DNA from: Streptomyces sp. NBC_00878
GTDB taxonomy: Bacteria > Actinomycetota > Actinomycetes > Streptomycetales > Streptomycetaceae
NCBI RefSeq assembly: GCF_026341515.1
Contig: NZ_JAPEOK010000001.1
Location: forward strand, 3,534,001-3,598,000
Direction: 5' to 3'
Length of the DNA: 64,000 nucleotides
In this document: positions 28,975-37,000 of the stretch, piece by piece
Layout of the letters: every line of letters starts with the position of its first letter
Position numbering within the stretch: the first letter of the stretch is position 1
Translations under genes and position numbers: made by a program
The notes under the pieces: generated by a model
What the model was told of the DNA's origin: nothing
The model's database searches: none
What the model saw: the letters and a program-made list of their open reading frames with translations, nothing else

Positions 28975-30522
28975 TCACGCTCCGCGTGCGATGCGGGGGT
29001 GGGTCTCGTAGCGGGGCGAGGGCGGTCGGCCACCCTTGCCGGAGCGGGGCGGGGGCGGGAGCTGGCGGATCCAGCCGTGTTCTTCGAGCAGGGCCAGGGC
29101 GGGGTCCAGGTCGCCGATGGCGGGGAAGTCGGCTGGGCGCAGCATCCGGAACAGTTCACGTTTGGTGAACTGTGCGGGGTTGCTGGTGACGAGTTGCGCG
29201 AGGACGGTCACGGCGGATTCGTGGGCGGGGTCGGCGCTCATGACGCTGAACACGTCCAGGGCGTGCGCGGTGAAGTAGACGCCCAGCTCGGTTGCGGCGG
29301 CCATGGTCGATGCCTCGATGGGCTTGTGCCATCCGTCCTCGGGGTGAGCCGCGAGGTGCAGGAGTCCGGCGATGCGGGCCACGGCGCCGTCCCGTTTGGA
29401 CGCCCATTTCACGATCGGTGCGAAACTCCCGTCCGGACCGAGACGTGATTCGGTGACCTTCTGAAAGGCCAGGAGTACCGCGTCGGCTTCCGGGGTGAGC
29501 TGGACGAGGGCCGGGTCGGTCCAGTCCGCCAGAGCGAGCGTCAGACCCGCCAAATGCTTGGCGTAGGTGACGGCCACCTGCTCGTCCAGCAGCGCCGGAG
29601 TCAGGTTGCGGTAGCCGACCAGGGACAGGGGCTTGGAATAGAGGAAGCGGGCCAGAAGCCCACGCCCATCTGCCCCGTCGATGCGGCTGAGTGCGTCCAG
29701 GACTTCCGGCTGGACCGCCAGGCCGATCGTGACCGCCGGCGAGTCGACGTGCTGGGCACTGCGGCCCTGCCGGTTGACCCGGAGCATGTCCCCCGCGTGG
29801 CCCTTGAGGAACATGCCCATGTTGGGCTTGCCGGTGTAGCGGCCGGCGATGATGTCGAACAGCTCCCCCTCGGCGCTCAGGCAGGAGATGCGCCCGCCCT
29901 GCTCGTCCAGGAGCGTGCCGACGTTCTCCGGCGTCACGTCGTCCGCGACGAGTTGCGGTTCGGCGGGGATCCTCATCTTGTCGGCGTCCTGGGCCAGTTG
30001 GACGGCTTCGGCGGTCAGAGTGTCGCGGTGTTCGGGCTCCGCGCCGGCTGCCTTGCCCGCGGCTTTCTCGGCCGCGGACTTGGCCAGCCTCGCCAGAGTC
30101 TCCGCTTCCGCCCTCACGGGTCCGGAGAGTTCGATCAGGGCCTTCTCCGCATCGAGCAGCGGTTGGACCATGAGGTCGAAGACGGCGGACTTGCGGTTGC
30201 CGGGGGGCAGGGCGACGGCGGTATAGAGGTTCACGGGCTCACGCCAGTGACCGCGTACGCACACCTTGACCCGCCCGCCGGCGGCGGTGGCCAGGACCGC
30301 CAGGGCCAGGCATCCGGCGAGGTCCGCCGGAGTCTGGGTCTCCTCCGCGACACCGCGCACCATGGCGCCCAGCCATGCGGGGAGGACGTCCACGGGGAAG
30401 TCCGGAAGCGGCGGGCGGGCCCTCAGGGGGACGGGCTCGTCCCAGGCGGGGCCGGTGATCTGCTCGGGTTCGATGTGCTCGAACCCTTCCCACAGATCCG
30501 CGTTTGCGTCGTTGGTCGTCAT
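28975..30522 (-). CDS. DUF3987-family replication protein
   Basis: 515 residues. Matches the DUF3987 (YfjI-like) primase-helicase-associated family: FPVDVLPAWLGAMVRGVAEETQTPADLAGCLALAVLA at the N-terminus, YTAVALPPGNRKSAVFDLMVQPL in the place of a Walker A loop (PPGNRKS), ISCLSAEGELFDIIAGRY as a Walker B-like segment, and LLARFLYSKP. A long Ala/Lys coiled region lies at ~residues 130-185. The C-terminus contains a winged-helix-like FTKRELFRMLRP. ATG 30522 overlaps the stop of the upstream gene (ATGA). It lies between prim-pol and the iterons, so a role in starting element replication is likely. Confidence 0.82.
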   Translation of the reverse strand: MTTNDANADLWEGFEHIEPEQITGPAWDEPVPLRARPPLPDFPVDVLPAWLGAMVRGVAEETQTPADLAGCLALAVLATAAGGRVKVCVRGHWREPVNLYTAVALPPGNRKSAVFDLMVQPLLDAEKALIELSGPVRAEAETLARLAKSAAEKAAGKAAGAEPEHRDTLTAEAVQLAQDADKMRIPAEPQLVADDVTPENVGTLLDEQGGRISCLSAEGELFDIIAGRYTGKPNMGMFLKGHAGDMLRVNRQGRSAQHVDSPAVTIGLAVQPEVLDALSRIDGADGRGLLARFLYSKPLSLVGYRNLTPALLDEQVAVTYAKHLAGLTLALADWTDPALVQLTPEADAVLLAFQKVTESRLGPDGSFAPIVKWASKRDGAVARIAGLLHLAAHPEDGWHKPIEASTMAAATELGVYFTAHALDVFSVMSADPAHESAVTVLAQLVTSNPAQFTKRELFRMLRPADFPAIGDLDPALALLEEHGWIRQLPPPPRSGKGGRPPSPRYETHPRIARGA

Positions 30523-30881
30523 GCGGCGGCCCTGCCTTCCGACGTGGCGTTCAACAGCGGGCATGCGGTGCGGTGTTCGCCATGAGCAGCGACCAGTTGC
30601 AGGACGGCAGCACGCCCGATGGCCTGCCGCTCATAGCCGCACGTGCACCAGGAGCGCGCGGACGGGGTGACGCCCCAGGACGGCGGCGCGACGATGCGGA
30701 GCCAGGCCACAGGACGGCGCCCGTCATCCCGGCGCGGGTCAGGGCGGACAGCAATGGGGACGCCTACGGCGACGCCCTTCGGCTCGCCCACGACCGTGCT
30801 GTCCACAGGCTGTGGGGCGGCATGCAGCCGGGAGGCGGCGGGGGTACGGCAATCCAGGTGGGGGGAGTTGGGGCCGGTCAT
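30519..30881 (-). CDS. Small CxC zinc-type protein of the replication module
   Basis: 120 residues. The central part (about 80-110) reads SWCTCGYERQAIGRAAVLQLVAAHGEHRTACPL: two Cys, then His and Cys in zinc-finger spacing, a type I recall from Streptomyces elements and phages. The start codon overlaps the prim-pol stop and its stop overlaps the DUF3987 gene start, both as ATGA, so it is translated as part of that chain; this coupling is the main support, because longer frames here are otherwise shadows. Function unknown; a DNA-binding helper is possible. Confidence 0.72.
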   Translation of the reverse strand: MTGPNSPHLDCRTPAASRLHAAPQPVDSTVVGEPKGVAVGVPIAVRPDPRRDDGRRPVAWLRIVAPPSWGVTPSARSWCTCGYERQAIGRAAVLQLVAAHGEHRTACPLLNATSEGRAAA

Positions 30882-31822
30882 GAGGCTGTCTGCCGGGGTG
30901 TGGCGTGGGTGATGACCCAGTCCATGGCGCTGCGGATGGTGGTGCGGCACTCGGCCGACGGGAGTCCGGTGGCCTCCCCCGCCGCCTGGATTGCCTGCTC
31001 TGCCGCCTCCCTGGGGAGGCGGCCCCATGCGACGAACCGGGCCACCTTGCAGGCGCTCTTGTGGAGTGTGTTGTTGCGGCCGTGCGGCCCGCCCTCGGTT
31101 GTTGCCCGGATGACGGCGCATTCGCGGTCCAGGGCGGTGTTCGCTGCCCGGGTCCCGTTCCGCACGGGCGCGAGCGTCACGTGTGCGGGCTTGGGCTGTG
31201 TGGTGAGCAGGGAGGCCAGCCATGCGGGCAGCGGGGCCACCGGAGCGTCGTCGGCAACCTCGTACGTGCCGTCCGGCGTGGCGCTGCCGGGGGCGACGAC
31301 GTATCCGCCCCACGCGCGGGTGTCGATGTGCTTGCCGAGCCGGTCCGCGCTGCACTTCAGCCGCATCCCGGGTGGGGCGGTGAAGTACAGGTGTTCCCCG
31401 TCGCGTGCGGTCCGCACGCGGTAGGTGTGGGGGACGGTCTGTCCGGTGCGCTCGCAGAGCGCCGCGAGGGAAGTCGCGCCGTCAGGCGCTCCTTTCGGCT
31501 CTTCGGGCTTGCACACGTCCAGGTCGATGACGAGCAGTCCGGCCGGTCCGGTGGCGATGCCCACGTTGTACGGGCGCATGGCCCACGTCGCGTGGATGAG
31601 TGCCGGATCGGTGGTGGCACGCTGCTCCGGCTTGCGGTGCCCGTTCGCGCAGCGTCCGGTGCCGGGGCACGTGCGCTCCGGGTGTCCGGCCGGGCGCTTC
31701 GCGTACGGGTGCAGCGGAATGACGGGCCAGCCGCGTTCCGCCGAAGTGAGGGCGGAGGCGAGCAGCGGCAGACAGGCCAGATCCACCGGTAGGGCTCGCG
31801 GGAGGATAGTGGGTTGGGTCAT
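30878..31822 (-). CDS. Bifunctional DNA primase/polymerase (prim-pol)
   Basis: 314 residues, with an archaeo-eukaryotic-type primase N-terminal domain. Seen: ALTSAERGWPVIPLHPYAKRP, GNVGIATG-type YNVGIATGPAGLLVIDLDV with the catalytic Asp pair (D-L-D, ~residues 97-99), DGEHLYFTAPPG with the third acidic/His region, and RAWGGYVVAPGS. The C-terminal helical part (residues 215-310) has GGPHGRNNTLHKSACKVARFV. ATG 31822 follows GGAGG by 7 nt; both are inside a 102-bp sequence duplicated upstream of the methyltransferase gene. A TTG at 31837 is possible but overlaps the ribosome site. Confidence 0.9.
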   Translation of the reverse strand: MTQPTILPRALPVDLACLPLLASALTSAERGWPVIPLHPYAKRPAGHPERTCPGTGRCANGHRKPEQRATTDPALIHATWAMRPYNVGIATGPAGLLVIDLDVCKPEEPKGAPDGATSLAALCERTGQTVPHTYRVRTARDGEHLYFTAPPGMRLKCSADRLGKHIDTRAWGGYVVAPGSATPDGTYEVADDAPVAPLPAWLASLLTTQPKPAHVTLAPVRNGTRAANTALDRECAVIRATTEGGPHGRNNTLHKSACKVARFVAWGRLPREAAEQAIQAAGEATGLPSAECRTTIRSAMDWVITHATPRQTAS

Positions 31823-31916
31823 GCTGGATGCCTCCAACAGGTCTGTTGCGGACTGGTTGGCAAGGGCGGCCCCGTGATCTTTGGCGAGATGAGGGGGGCC
31901 GCCCTTGGCGTAGCTA
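31815..31916. repeat. 102-bp duplicated intergenic cassette, copy 1
   Basis: Identical over 102 bp to 33187-33288. On the minus strand it comprises the last two bases or so of the upstream stop, a hairpin AAGGGCGGCCCC/GGGGCCGCCCTT, a spacer, GGAGG, and the ATG with the first codon of the next gene. Here it joins the methyltransferase gene to prim-pol. Confidence 0.95.
31862..31906 (-). terminator. Hairpin in cassette copy 1
   Basis: AAGGGCGGCCCC (31862-31873) pairs with GGGGCCGCCCTT (31895-31906), 12 bp. It follows the methyltransferase stop on the minus strand. The A and T runs at the base make it a bidirectional terminator candidate. Confidence 0.7.
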
Positions 31917-33194
31917 GGCGACGTCCAGGGCGAGCTGGGTCGGGCCGGGGTCTGCGGTTTCGGGTGCGGAGCCGGCGGCGAGCAGTGCGCGGTAGGCGAG
32001 TGCTGCTTGGTGGATGACGACGCCGTTGCCGAGGATTTTGAGCTGGTCGGAGCGGGACAAGCCCAGTTCCGGGCTGGTGACCCAGCCGGGATCGGCGCCC
32101 ATCATCCATTCCACGAACGCCGGGGATAGCCGGCGGTTGCCCTTGGTGCCCGCCTCGGTCGGCTCCGGTGCGGGGCGTCCCAACACTGCCTCCCACCGGC
32201 GGATAGCCGGTCCGTAGTCGGTGCCGTTGGTGGCCACCCACTCCCCGTCCAGACGGACGGCCTGCCCGGGGAGGTAGTAGTTGCCCGCCGTGTCGCGCTG
32301 GTTGGGGCCGCCGTGAGGGCCGTCGGACGCCTTGGGGGTGGCCAGCAGGTTGACGACCACCTCATTGAGTGGCCGGGAGTTGGTCTCCAGCAGGTTGGAG
32401 GCGCCGGACTTCCAGTCACGCGCGGCGGGGGTGGGCAGCAGCGTGACGGCGGTGCGCAGGTTCATCCCGCCCTGCCGCTTGTGCGAGGTACCGGGGCCGC
32501 CGGTTCCGTCGGCGGCGGCCGGGGTGGGCAGCAGCCTCAACCGTCCGTCGGGGGCAGCAAGAAGACCACTTCGTCCTCCAGCGTGGGCCCGTGCCCGCCC
32601 GCCCTGCGCTTGTCCGGATGCTGCGGTCCCCCGTTGCGTCCCAACTGTGAGGTGGGGGTCTTCAGTAGCGGGATACGCGACGGCGAACCAGCGGTCGCGC
32701 CGGTGGCAGGCTCCGACTTCGGGATCTCCAGCGCGTAGGCACATCCACCGCGCGTCGTACCCGAGCGCGGCCAGGTCGGTGGCGACGACGTCGAGTCCCC
32801 GGCTGCGCAGGGCGGCGACGTTCTCCAGGAAGACGAGGCGGGGTCGAAGATGGCGAATGGCGCGGGCGATGGTTTTCCAGAGTCCCGAGCGGTCACCGGC
32901 GATCCCTCCCCGAGGTCCGGCGTTGGAGATGTCCTGGCAGGGGAAACCGGCGGTCAACGACGCCGGGCGCGGCATCGTGGCGGCCAGGGCCGCGAAGTCG
33001 ACCGCGGTGATGTCACCCAGGTTGCGGGCATGGGGCAGGCGCGCGGCGAGCAGCCGGGACGCGGCCGGGTCCTTCTCACCGACCAGGACCGTGGGCAGGC
33101 CGGTGACCGCTTCCACGGCCTGGTCCAGCGCGGCGGAGCCGGTGCAGAAGCTGATGTTGCCGCCCTCCGGCGACGCGAGGGGGTCATGGGTCAT
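31914..33194 (-). CDS. DNA cytosine-5 methyltransferase
   Basis: 426 residues. C5-MTase motifs: ISFCTGSAALDQAVEAV (motif I-like), the catalytic PCQ in TAGFPCQDISNAGPRGGIAGDRSGLW (motif IV), FLENVAALRSRG (motif VI, ENV), and HRRDRWFAVAYP (motif VIII, RxR). The target-recognition part (~205-345) is Pro/Gly/Thr-rich and contains two similar blocks ending LLPTPAA/LLPTPAARDWKSG. The C-terminal LSPAFVEWMMGADPGWV and RSDQLKILGNGVV are motifs IX-X. No restriction enzyme gene is nearby, so it is an orphan modification gene. ATG 33194 is in the second 102-bp cassette. Confidence 0.92.
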   Translation of the reverse strand: MTHDPLASPEGGNISFCTGSAALDQAVEAVTGLPTVLVGEKDPAASRLLAARLPHARNLGDITAVDFAALAATMPRPASLTAGFPCQDISNAGPRGGIAGDRSGLWKTIARAIRHLRPRLVFLENVAALRSRGLDVVATDLAALGYDARWMCLRAGDPEVGACHRRDRWFAVAYPATEDPHLTVGTQRGTAASGQAQGGRARAHAGGRSGLLAAPDGRLRLLPTPAAADGTGGPGTSHKRQGGMNLRTAVTLLPTPAARDWKSGASNLLETNSRPLNEVVVNLLATPKASDGPHGGPNQRDTAGNYYLPGQAVRLDGEWVATNGTDYGPAIRRWEAVLGRPAPEPTEAGTKGNRRLSPAFVEWMMGADPGWVTSPELGLSRSDQLKILGNGVVIHQAALAYRALLAAGSAPETADPGPTQLALDVA

Positions 33195-33288
33195 GCTGGA
33201 TGCCTCCAACAGGTCTGTTGCGGACTGGTTGGCAAGGGCGGCCCCGTGATCTTTGGCGAGATGAGGGGGGCCGCCCTTGGCGTAGCTA
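33187..33288. repeat. 102-bp duplicated intergenic cassette, copy 2
   Basis: Identical to 31815-31916. It joins the 155-residue hypothetical gene to the methyltransferase gene and carries the same hairpin (33234-33245 with 33267-33278), GGAGG and start ATG. The flanking sequences differ at once beyond both ends. Confidence 0.95.
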
Positions 33289-33753
33289 CTGGTCGTTGGT
33301 GGTGAGGCTGAGGGCGTACTGCCGGCGGACGTAGTCGCGCGGGTCGCAGGTCACGTCCGGCTGGTCGAGGTTCATCAGGTACACGGCCGCCGCAACGGCG
33401 GTCTCGGTGACGTCGCCGGGGGTGTCGGGCTCGTCCAGCAGTGCGATGCGGTCGAGCAGGGCGGCCTTGCGTAGGTAGAAGTGCCGGTCCAGCTTGGTGA
33501 AGCACTCCCGGGCGGCGATGGTGCGGGCCGTCCATCCGATCTCGCTGAGGATGCTGGGGGCGTTGGCGTACGCCTGCTCAGGCGTGGGCCAGGACTGGGG
33601 AGGGGTGGGGTGGTCGGCCCGGACGTAGAAGCGGTGCCGCTTGCCGCCGCGGGTGGGGTGGACGGTCACGGTGCCGGTCGTGAACGTGCGGTCCAGTGCG
33701 GCGACGATGTGGTTGGTGTCGGTCGGGTCGCAGATGACGCGGATCTCGAACAT
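33286..33753 (-). CDS. Hypothetical element protein, 155 residues
   Basis: I do not recognise a family. The protein begins MFEIRVICDPTDTNHIVAALDR, has FTTGTVTVHPTRGGKRHRFYVRADH, and ends in LTTNDQ; predicted soluble with a mixed alpha/beta look. ATG 33753 follows AAGGAAG. Its stop touches the 102-bp cassette. Its position between the small membrane protein and the methyltransferase suggests transfer or maintenance, which is inference only. Confidence 0.7.
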   Translation of the reverse strand: MFEIRVICDPTDTNHIVAALDRTFTTGTVTVHPTRGGKRHRFYVRADHPTPPQSWPTPEQAYANAPSILSEIGWTARTIAARECFTKLDRHFYLRKAALLDRIALLDEPDTPGDVTETAVAAAVYLMNLDQPDVTCDPRDYVRRQYALSLTTNDQ

Positions 33754-33764
33754 GGCTTCCTTCG

Positions 33765-34073
33765 CTACTTGGTGGGGCGGGCGAGGCGGAGGGTGATGCC
33801 GCCGATGCCGAGCGAGCCGGCCGCGCCCCCGACGGTGGCGGCGGTCTGGGAGGCGAAGTCGAGCAGCGCGAAGAACGCGGCCACGAGGCCGAAGACGCCC
33901 ATCGTTGCCGCGCCCGCGATGGCGATCGGGTAGAGGTAGTGGCGCAGTGGGCGCCCGGTCCGGTCGGTGGTCTGGACGACGATGACGACTGGTGCTCCGG
34001 TGGCTTCGGCGCGGCGGTAGGCGTCGGCGGGGATGTGCGGGGCGATGACCCCCGGCGGGTCGCGGTGGTTCAT
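33765..34073 (-). CDS. Small membrane protein of the element
   Basis: 102 residues. The N-terminus (MNHRDPPGVIAPHIPADAYRRAE) and VVIVVQTTDRTGRPLRHYL are soluble; two hydrophobic helices follow, PIAIAGAATMGVFGLVAAFFALL (~50-72) and ATVGGAAGSLGIGGITL (~78-95). ATG 34073 has AAGGGA upstream and lies 11 bp before the next gene. Small membrane proteins of this sort (Spd class) assist plasmid spread in Streptomyces; the family assignment is inference. Confidence 0.75.
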   Translation of the reverse strand: MNHRDPPGVIAPHIPADAYRRAEATGAPVVIVVQTTDRTGRPLRHYLYPIAIAGAATMGVFGLVAAFFALLDFASQTAATVGGAAGSLGIGGITLRLARPTK

Positions 34074-34097
34074 CCGGAATCCCTTCTCGGAACGGTT

Positions 34098-34276
34098 CAG
34101 GGAGGCAGAAGCACCCCCTGAGGTAGGCGTGTGGAGGGGGTTTCAGGGGGCTGACCTGCGGCGCCTCCCTGCCTCCCTGAACGATCATTTATGCAGGTCA
34201 GAGGGAGGGAGGCGGGTCAGGGAGGGGTTCAGGGAGTTCTCCCTGCCTCCCTGCCCCGCCACCGGTCGGCTCCCTG
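34098..34276. repeat. CAGGGAG/CTCCCTG repeat cluster, candidate clt
   Basis: Eight copies of CAGGGAG (mostly CAGGGAGG) in both orientations: 34098, 34164 (rc), 34172 (rc), 34218, 34230, 34239 (rc), 34246 (rc), 34270 (rc). They fill the ~200 bp between the FtsK-like gene and the next gene, and the last copy abuts the FtsK stop. Streptomyces TraB translocases recognise short repeated 8-mers in the clt locus next to traB, so this is the best clt candidate. Confidence 0.65.
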
Positions 34277-36394
34277 TCACTCAGCGGCGGAAGCGGAACC
34301 GTCGCCGTCGCGGTTGGCGAGGGCACGGGCGAGCCGGTCACGGCCAACGACCATGACCCCGTCGGACTTGTACGGCCCGGCTCCGGTCCCGTCGAGGACG
34401 CGCTTGAGGTCGATGAACGACCAGCCGCCGTAGGCGTCCGCGTTGAGCGTGCCGAGCCGGGACAGCACGTCTTTCGTGCGGACCCGCTCCGCCGTGCCGA
34501 CCACGGATGCGATGTCCGCGAGCGGGTCACGGTCGGGGTCGCGGTCGACGGCATGCAGGGTGGTGACGCCGTCGCGCAGGGCCTTGGCCCGCTCGATGAT
34601 GGCCTTGGCCGCGTCGTCGTCGATGTAGTGCGTGCGCACCGTGAGGGACGCCTGCCCGGCGGGAATGTCGATGCCGTCGGAAGCAACGACCAGGGTTCCC
34701 CGGTCCAGCCCGGGACGCAGCAGGTTCGGCGCGGCCCCGCCGTCCACGGCCTTGTCCCCCAGCGCCATGCGGGCCTGCGACTCGGTACCGAGGGCGAGGG
34801 AGGCGCGGGTGTGGGCGCCCTCGCGGACCAGCTTGGGAAGGTTCTGATCGGTGGGGTCCTGGGTGCCCTGCCACATCAGGACGTTGACCGCACGGCCCTG
34901 GTTGTGAATCTTGCGGACCGCCATGAAGTAGCGGGAGTTGGCCTTGGAGCCGCCGTACGGCCGCTTGTCTTCGTCCTTGGCCGGGCACATGAACGCCATC
35001 TGCGCTTCGTCGACCAGCACGATCAGCGCGGGGAAGACGGTGCCGGGCGGGGCCTGGATCCGGCGGTTCATCTCATCCACCGCGCCCTCGACCATCTCGG
35101 TCACCTGGATCACGTGCTCATCCGTTGGTCCCTGGATCAGCACGCGGGCGCGACCGTCGAACATGGCCCAGTCACCGACGCCCTTGAGGTCACCGAGCAG
35201 GAACTCGACCGAGCGGTCCAGTGCGAGCCACAGGGCGAGCGACCGCAGGGCGACGGTCTTGCCCTGGTTCGACAGACCGGTGATCAGGAGGTGGCGCTGA
35301 TACAGGCTCAGCGCCGCCGCGTCCCCGCGCAGGTCCTGCCCCCACGGGGCGCGGCCCTTGCCGTAGTCGGCGGTCATCGTCTCGTCGGTGACCAGCGGAG
35401 ACGGGCCGATCGGCTCATCCAGAGCGCCGGAGTCGGCCACCCACAGCCGCACCGTGCGGGCCGCCTGCGGGATGGTGATGAACACCTCGTGTTCGTGCCG
35501 GGTGAGGTTCTCCGCGAGCTTGCGGCGTCGCTGCTGAACCTCGTTCGTCGACACCCCCGAGGGCAGCGTCACGTCGACTTCCACGCCGCATCCGGCGATC
35601 CGGATCGGTCCGAGCATCGAGGCGCCCGCGTCGCCCATCTCCTTGATGGCGCCCCGCAGGGCGGGTACTCCGAGGTCGCGCAGGGCCTTGACCACGATGG
35701 ACGGGGTGATGGGCTCGCCCTCGCCGGAGCGGATGTTGTCCGGCAGCGCCCACGCGGGGGCGGCCTGCTGCTTGCTGCCGACCGTCCACAGGGCGAGCAG
35801 GGCGAGGAACGGGCCGATCGTGAGCGCGGGTCCCCACACGACCTGAACGATGGTGATGACCAGGCGGATGAACTCGATCACGGCCATGATCGGGGTGATC
35901 ACGTCGGCAATGTCCTTGTTGGCGATGGCCAGCACCACCCCGAGGGCGACCAGCGAGCCGATGCCCAGACCGGTGCCGACCAGGGCGCCCTTGGCCGCGT
36001 CGATCGGGGAGGTGAGCAGGTCCATGCGGCGGCGGTGCCGTGCGTCGCGGAAGTGCTGCAACCGCTCTTCCCACTCGCCGGCCAGTTCCATGTTCCCCGC
36101 GGCCTCGGCCGCACGCAGGAAGCGTTCGTAGCGGGCGCCGGTGCGGCCGTCCCACGTGCGGCGGGCCACGATCCGGCCCCCGCCCCACACGTAGAGACTG
36201 TGCCGGGCGACCGCCCGCGCACCGGTCTTGGTCCGGTCGTGCGTCACGGCGGTCTTCACGGCGCGGCCGGAGCGCACCCACAGCGGCACCAGCGGAGCGG
36301 CGGGCGCGTCGGGCACTACGGTCAGGGTGGTCACCGACGCATCCTGAGCAGGCATTTCACGGTCTTTGTGCAGGTGAACGACGTTCTCTGTCAT
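34277..36394 (-). CDS. FtsK/SpoIIIE-type conjugative DNA translocase (TraB-like)
   Basis: 705 residues; likely moves double-stranded element DNA between mycelial cells. Residues ~145-220 hold two or three membrane helices (ALVGTGLGIGSLVALGVVLAIA, LVITIVQVVWGPALTIGPFLALLALWTVG). The motor domain has Walker A GLSNQGKT (~residue 375), a FtsK LLGDLKGVGDW segment and Walker B ALIVLVDEAQMAF (~458). The C-terminal part (~620-705) looks like a winged helix (KDVLSRLGTLNADAYGGWSFIDLKRVL), which in TraB and FtsK binds the recognition repeats. ATG 36394 follows GGAGACC. The putative clt is directly downstream. Confidence 0.92.
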   Translation of the reverse strand: MTENVVHLHKDREMPAQDASVTTLTVVPDAPAAPLVPLWVRSGRAVKTAVTHDRTKTGARAVARHSLYVWGGGRIVARRTWDGRTGARYERFLRAAEAAGNMELAGEWEERLQHFRDARHRRRMDLLTSPIDAAKGALVGTGLGIGSLVALGVVLAIANKDIADVITPIMAVIEFIRLVITIVQVVWGPALTIGPFLALLALWTVGSKQQAAPAWALPDNIRSGEGEPITPSIVVKALRDLGVPALRGAIKEMGDAGASMLGPIRIAGCGVEVDVTLPSGVSTNEVQQRRRKLAENLTRHEHEVFITIPQAARTVRLWVADSGALDEPIGPSPLVTDETMTADYGKGRAPWGQDLRGDAAALSLYQRHLLITGLSNQGKTVALRSLALWLALDRSVEFLLGDLKGVGDWAMFDGRARVLIQGPTDEHVIQVTEMVEGAVDEMNRRIQAPPGTVFPALIVLVDEAQMAFMCPAKDEDKRPYGGSKANSRYFMAVRKIHNQGRAVNVLMWQGTQDPTDQNLPKLVREGAHTRASLALGTESQARMALGDKAVDGGAAPNLLRPGLDRGTLVVASDGIDIPAGQASLTVRTHYIDDDAAKAIIERAKALRDGVTTLHAVDRDPDRDPLADIASVVGTAERVRTKDVLSRLGTLNADAYGGWSFIDLKRVLDGTGAGPYKSDGVMVVGRDRLARALANRDGDGSASAAE

Positions 36395-36417
36395 GAGGGT
36401 TGGTCTCCTGACGGGGT

Positions 36418-36972
36418 TCAGGCAGCGACGGCGGGAGCGAGCTGGTTTGCGAGGTACTCGTGGCCGTAGGCCTCGTGCTCTTCCTGCTGAAGGAGGCGCT
36501 CGTGTTCGCGTGCGTGGCGGTGGGACTGGCGCTCGATACCGAGGCGGTCGCGGGTGTCGCGCACGGACCGCTCGATCACGTTCTTGCGGCTGAACTGCAT
36601 GGCGTGGACCAGTTCGTGCACGAGGGTGATGGCGAACTCGGCCTCGTTGGGGTGCTTGTCGGCGTCGATCAGGACCAGCACGCTTCCGTCGGGGCGCGGG
36701 ATGGCGCGGCCGGCCGCGATGCGGGCCAGGTGCTTGCCCTCGCTGACCGCGCGCCGCATCGCGCGCCGGTCGGCACTGCCCGCAAGGGCGATGTCGGCGG
36801 CGGCCCCCAGTTCGGCCATGCCGCGCTCGGTGGTGAGGGTGACCTGGACATCGGGCATGCTGCCGGGCACGGCCCGGTTGACGATGCGTACGGCTTGGTC
36901 GGTGAGGCGCTTGGCGGTGCGCAGGGTGGAGCCGTAGCCGGGCAGCTTGTGGGTGCTCACGGTGGTCTTCAC
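36418..36972 (-). CDS. HExxH zinc metallopeptidase-like protein
   Basis: 184 residues. HELVHAMQFS (~residues 120-129) is a zinc-peptidase motif, with a downstream Glu/His-rich helix (HRHAREHERLLQQEEHEAYGHEYLANQ) that could give the third ligand. The N-terminal part (VKTTVSTHKLPGYGSTLRTAKRL) has no named domain. GTG 36972 was chosen for its GGAG at 36980 and for lying after the stop of the upstream gene; a longer frame to 37074 would overlap it. Second to last gene of the transfer operon, just upstream of the translocase gene. Possible roles are wall remodelling or cleavage of an element protein; neither is shown. Confidence 0.78.
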   Translation of the reverse strand: MKTTVSTHKLPGYGSTLRTAKRLTDQAVRIVNRAVPGSMPDVQVTLTTERGMAELGAAADIALAGSADRRAMRRAVSEGKHLARIAAGRAIPRPDGSVLVLIDADKHPNEAEFAITLVHELVHAMQFSRKNVIERSVRDTRDRLGIERQSHRHAREHERLLQQEEHEAYGHEYLANQLAPAVAA

Positions 36973-37000
36973 GAAGTCTCCGTCTCGAAGATGTCGCAGC

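Noticed and set aside
30519..31355. 278-residue minus frame overlapping prim-pol
   Set aside because: Only its last 120 residues, starting at ATG 30881 coupled to the prim-pol stop, look like a gene.
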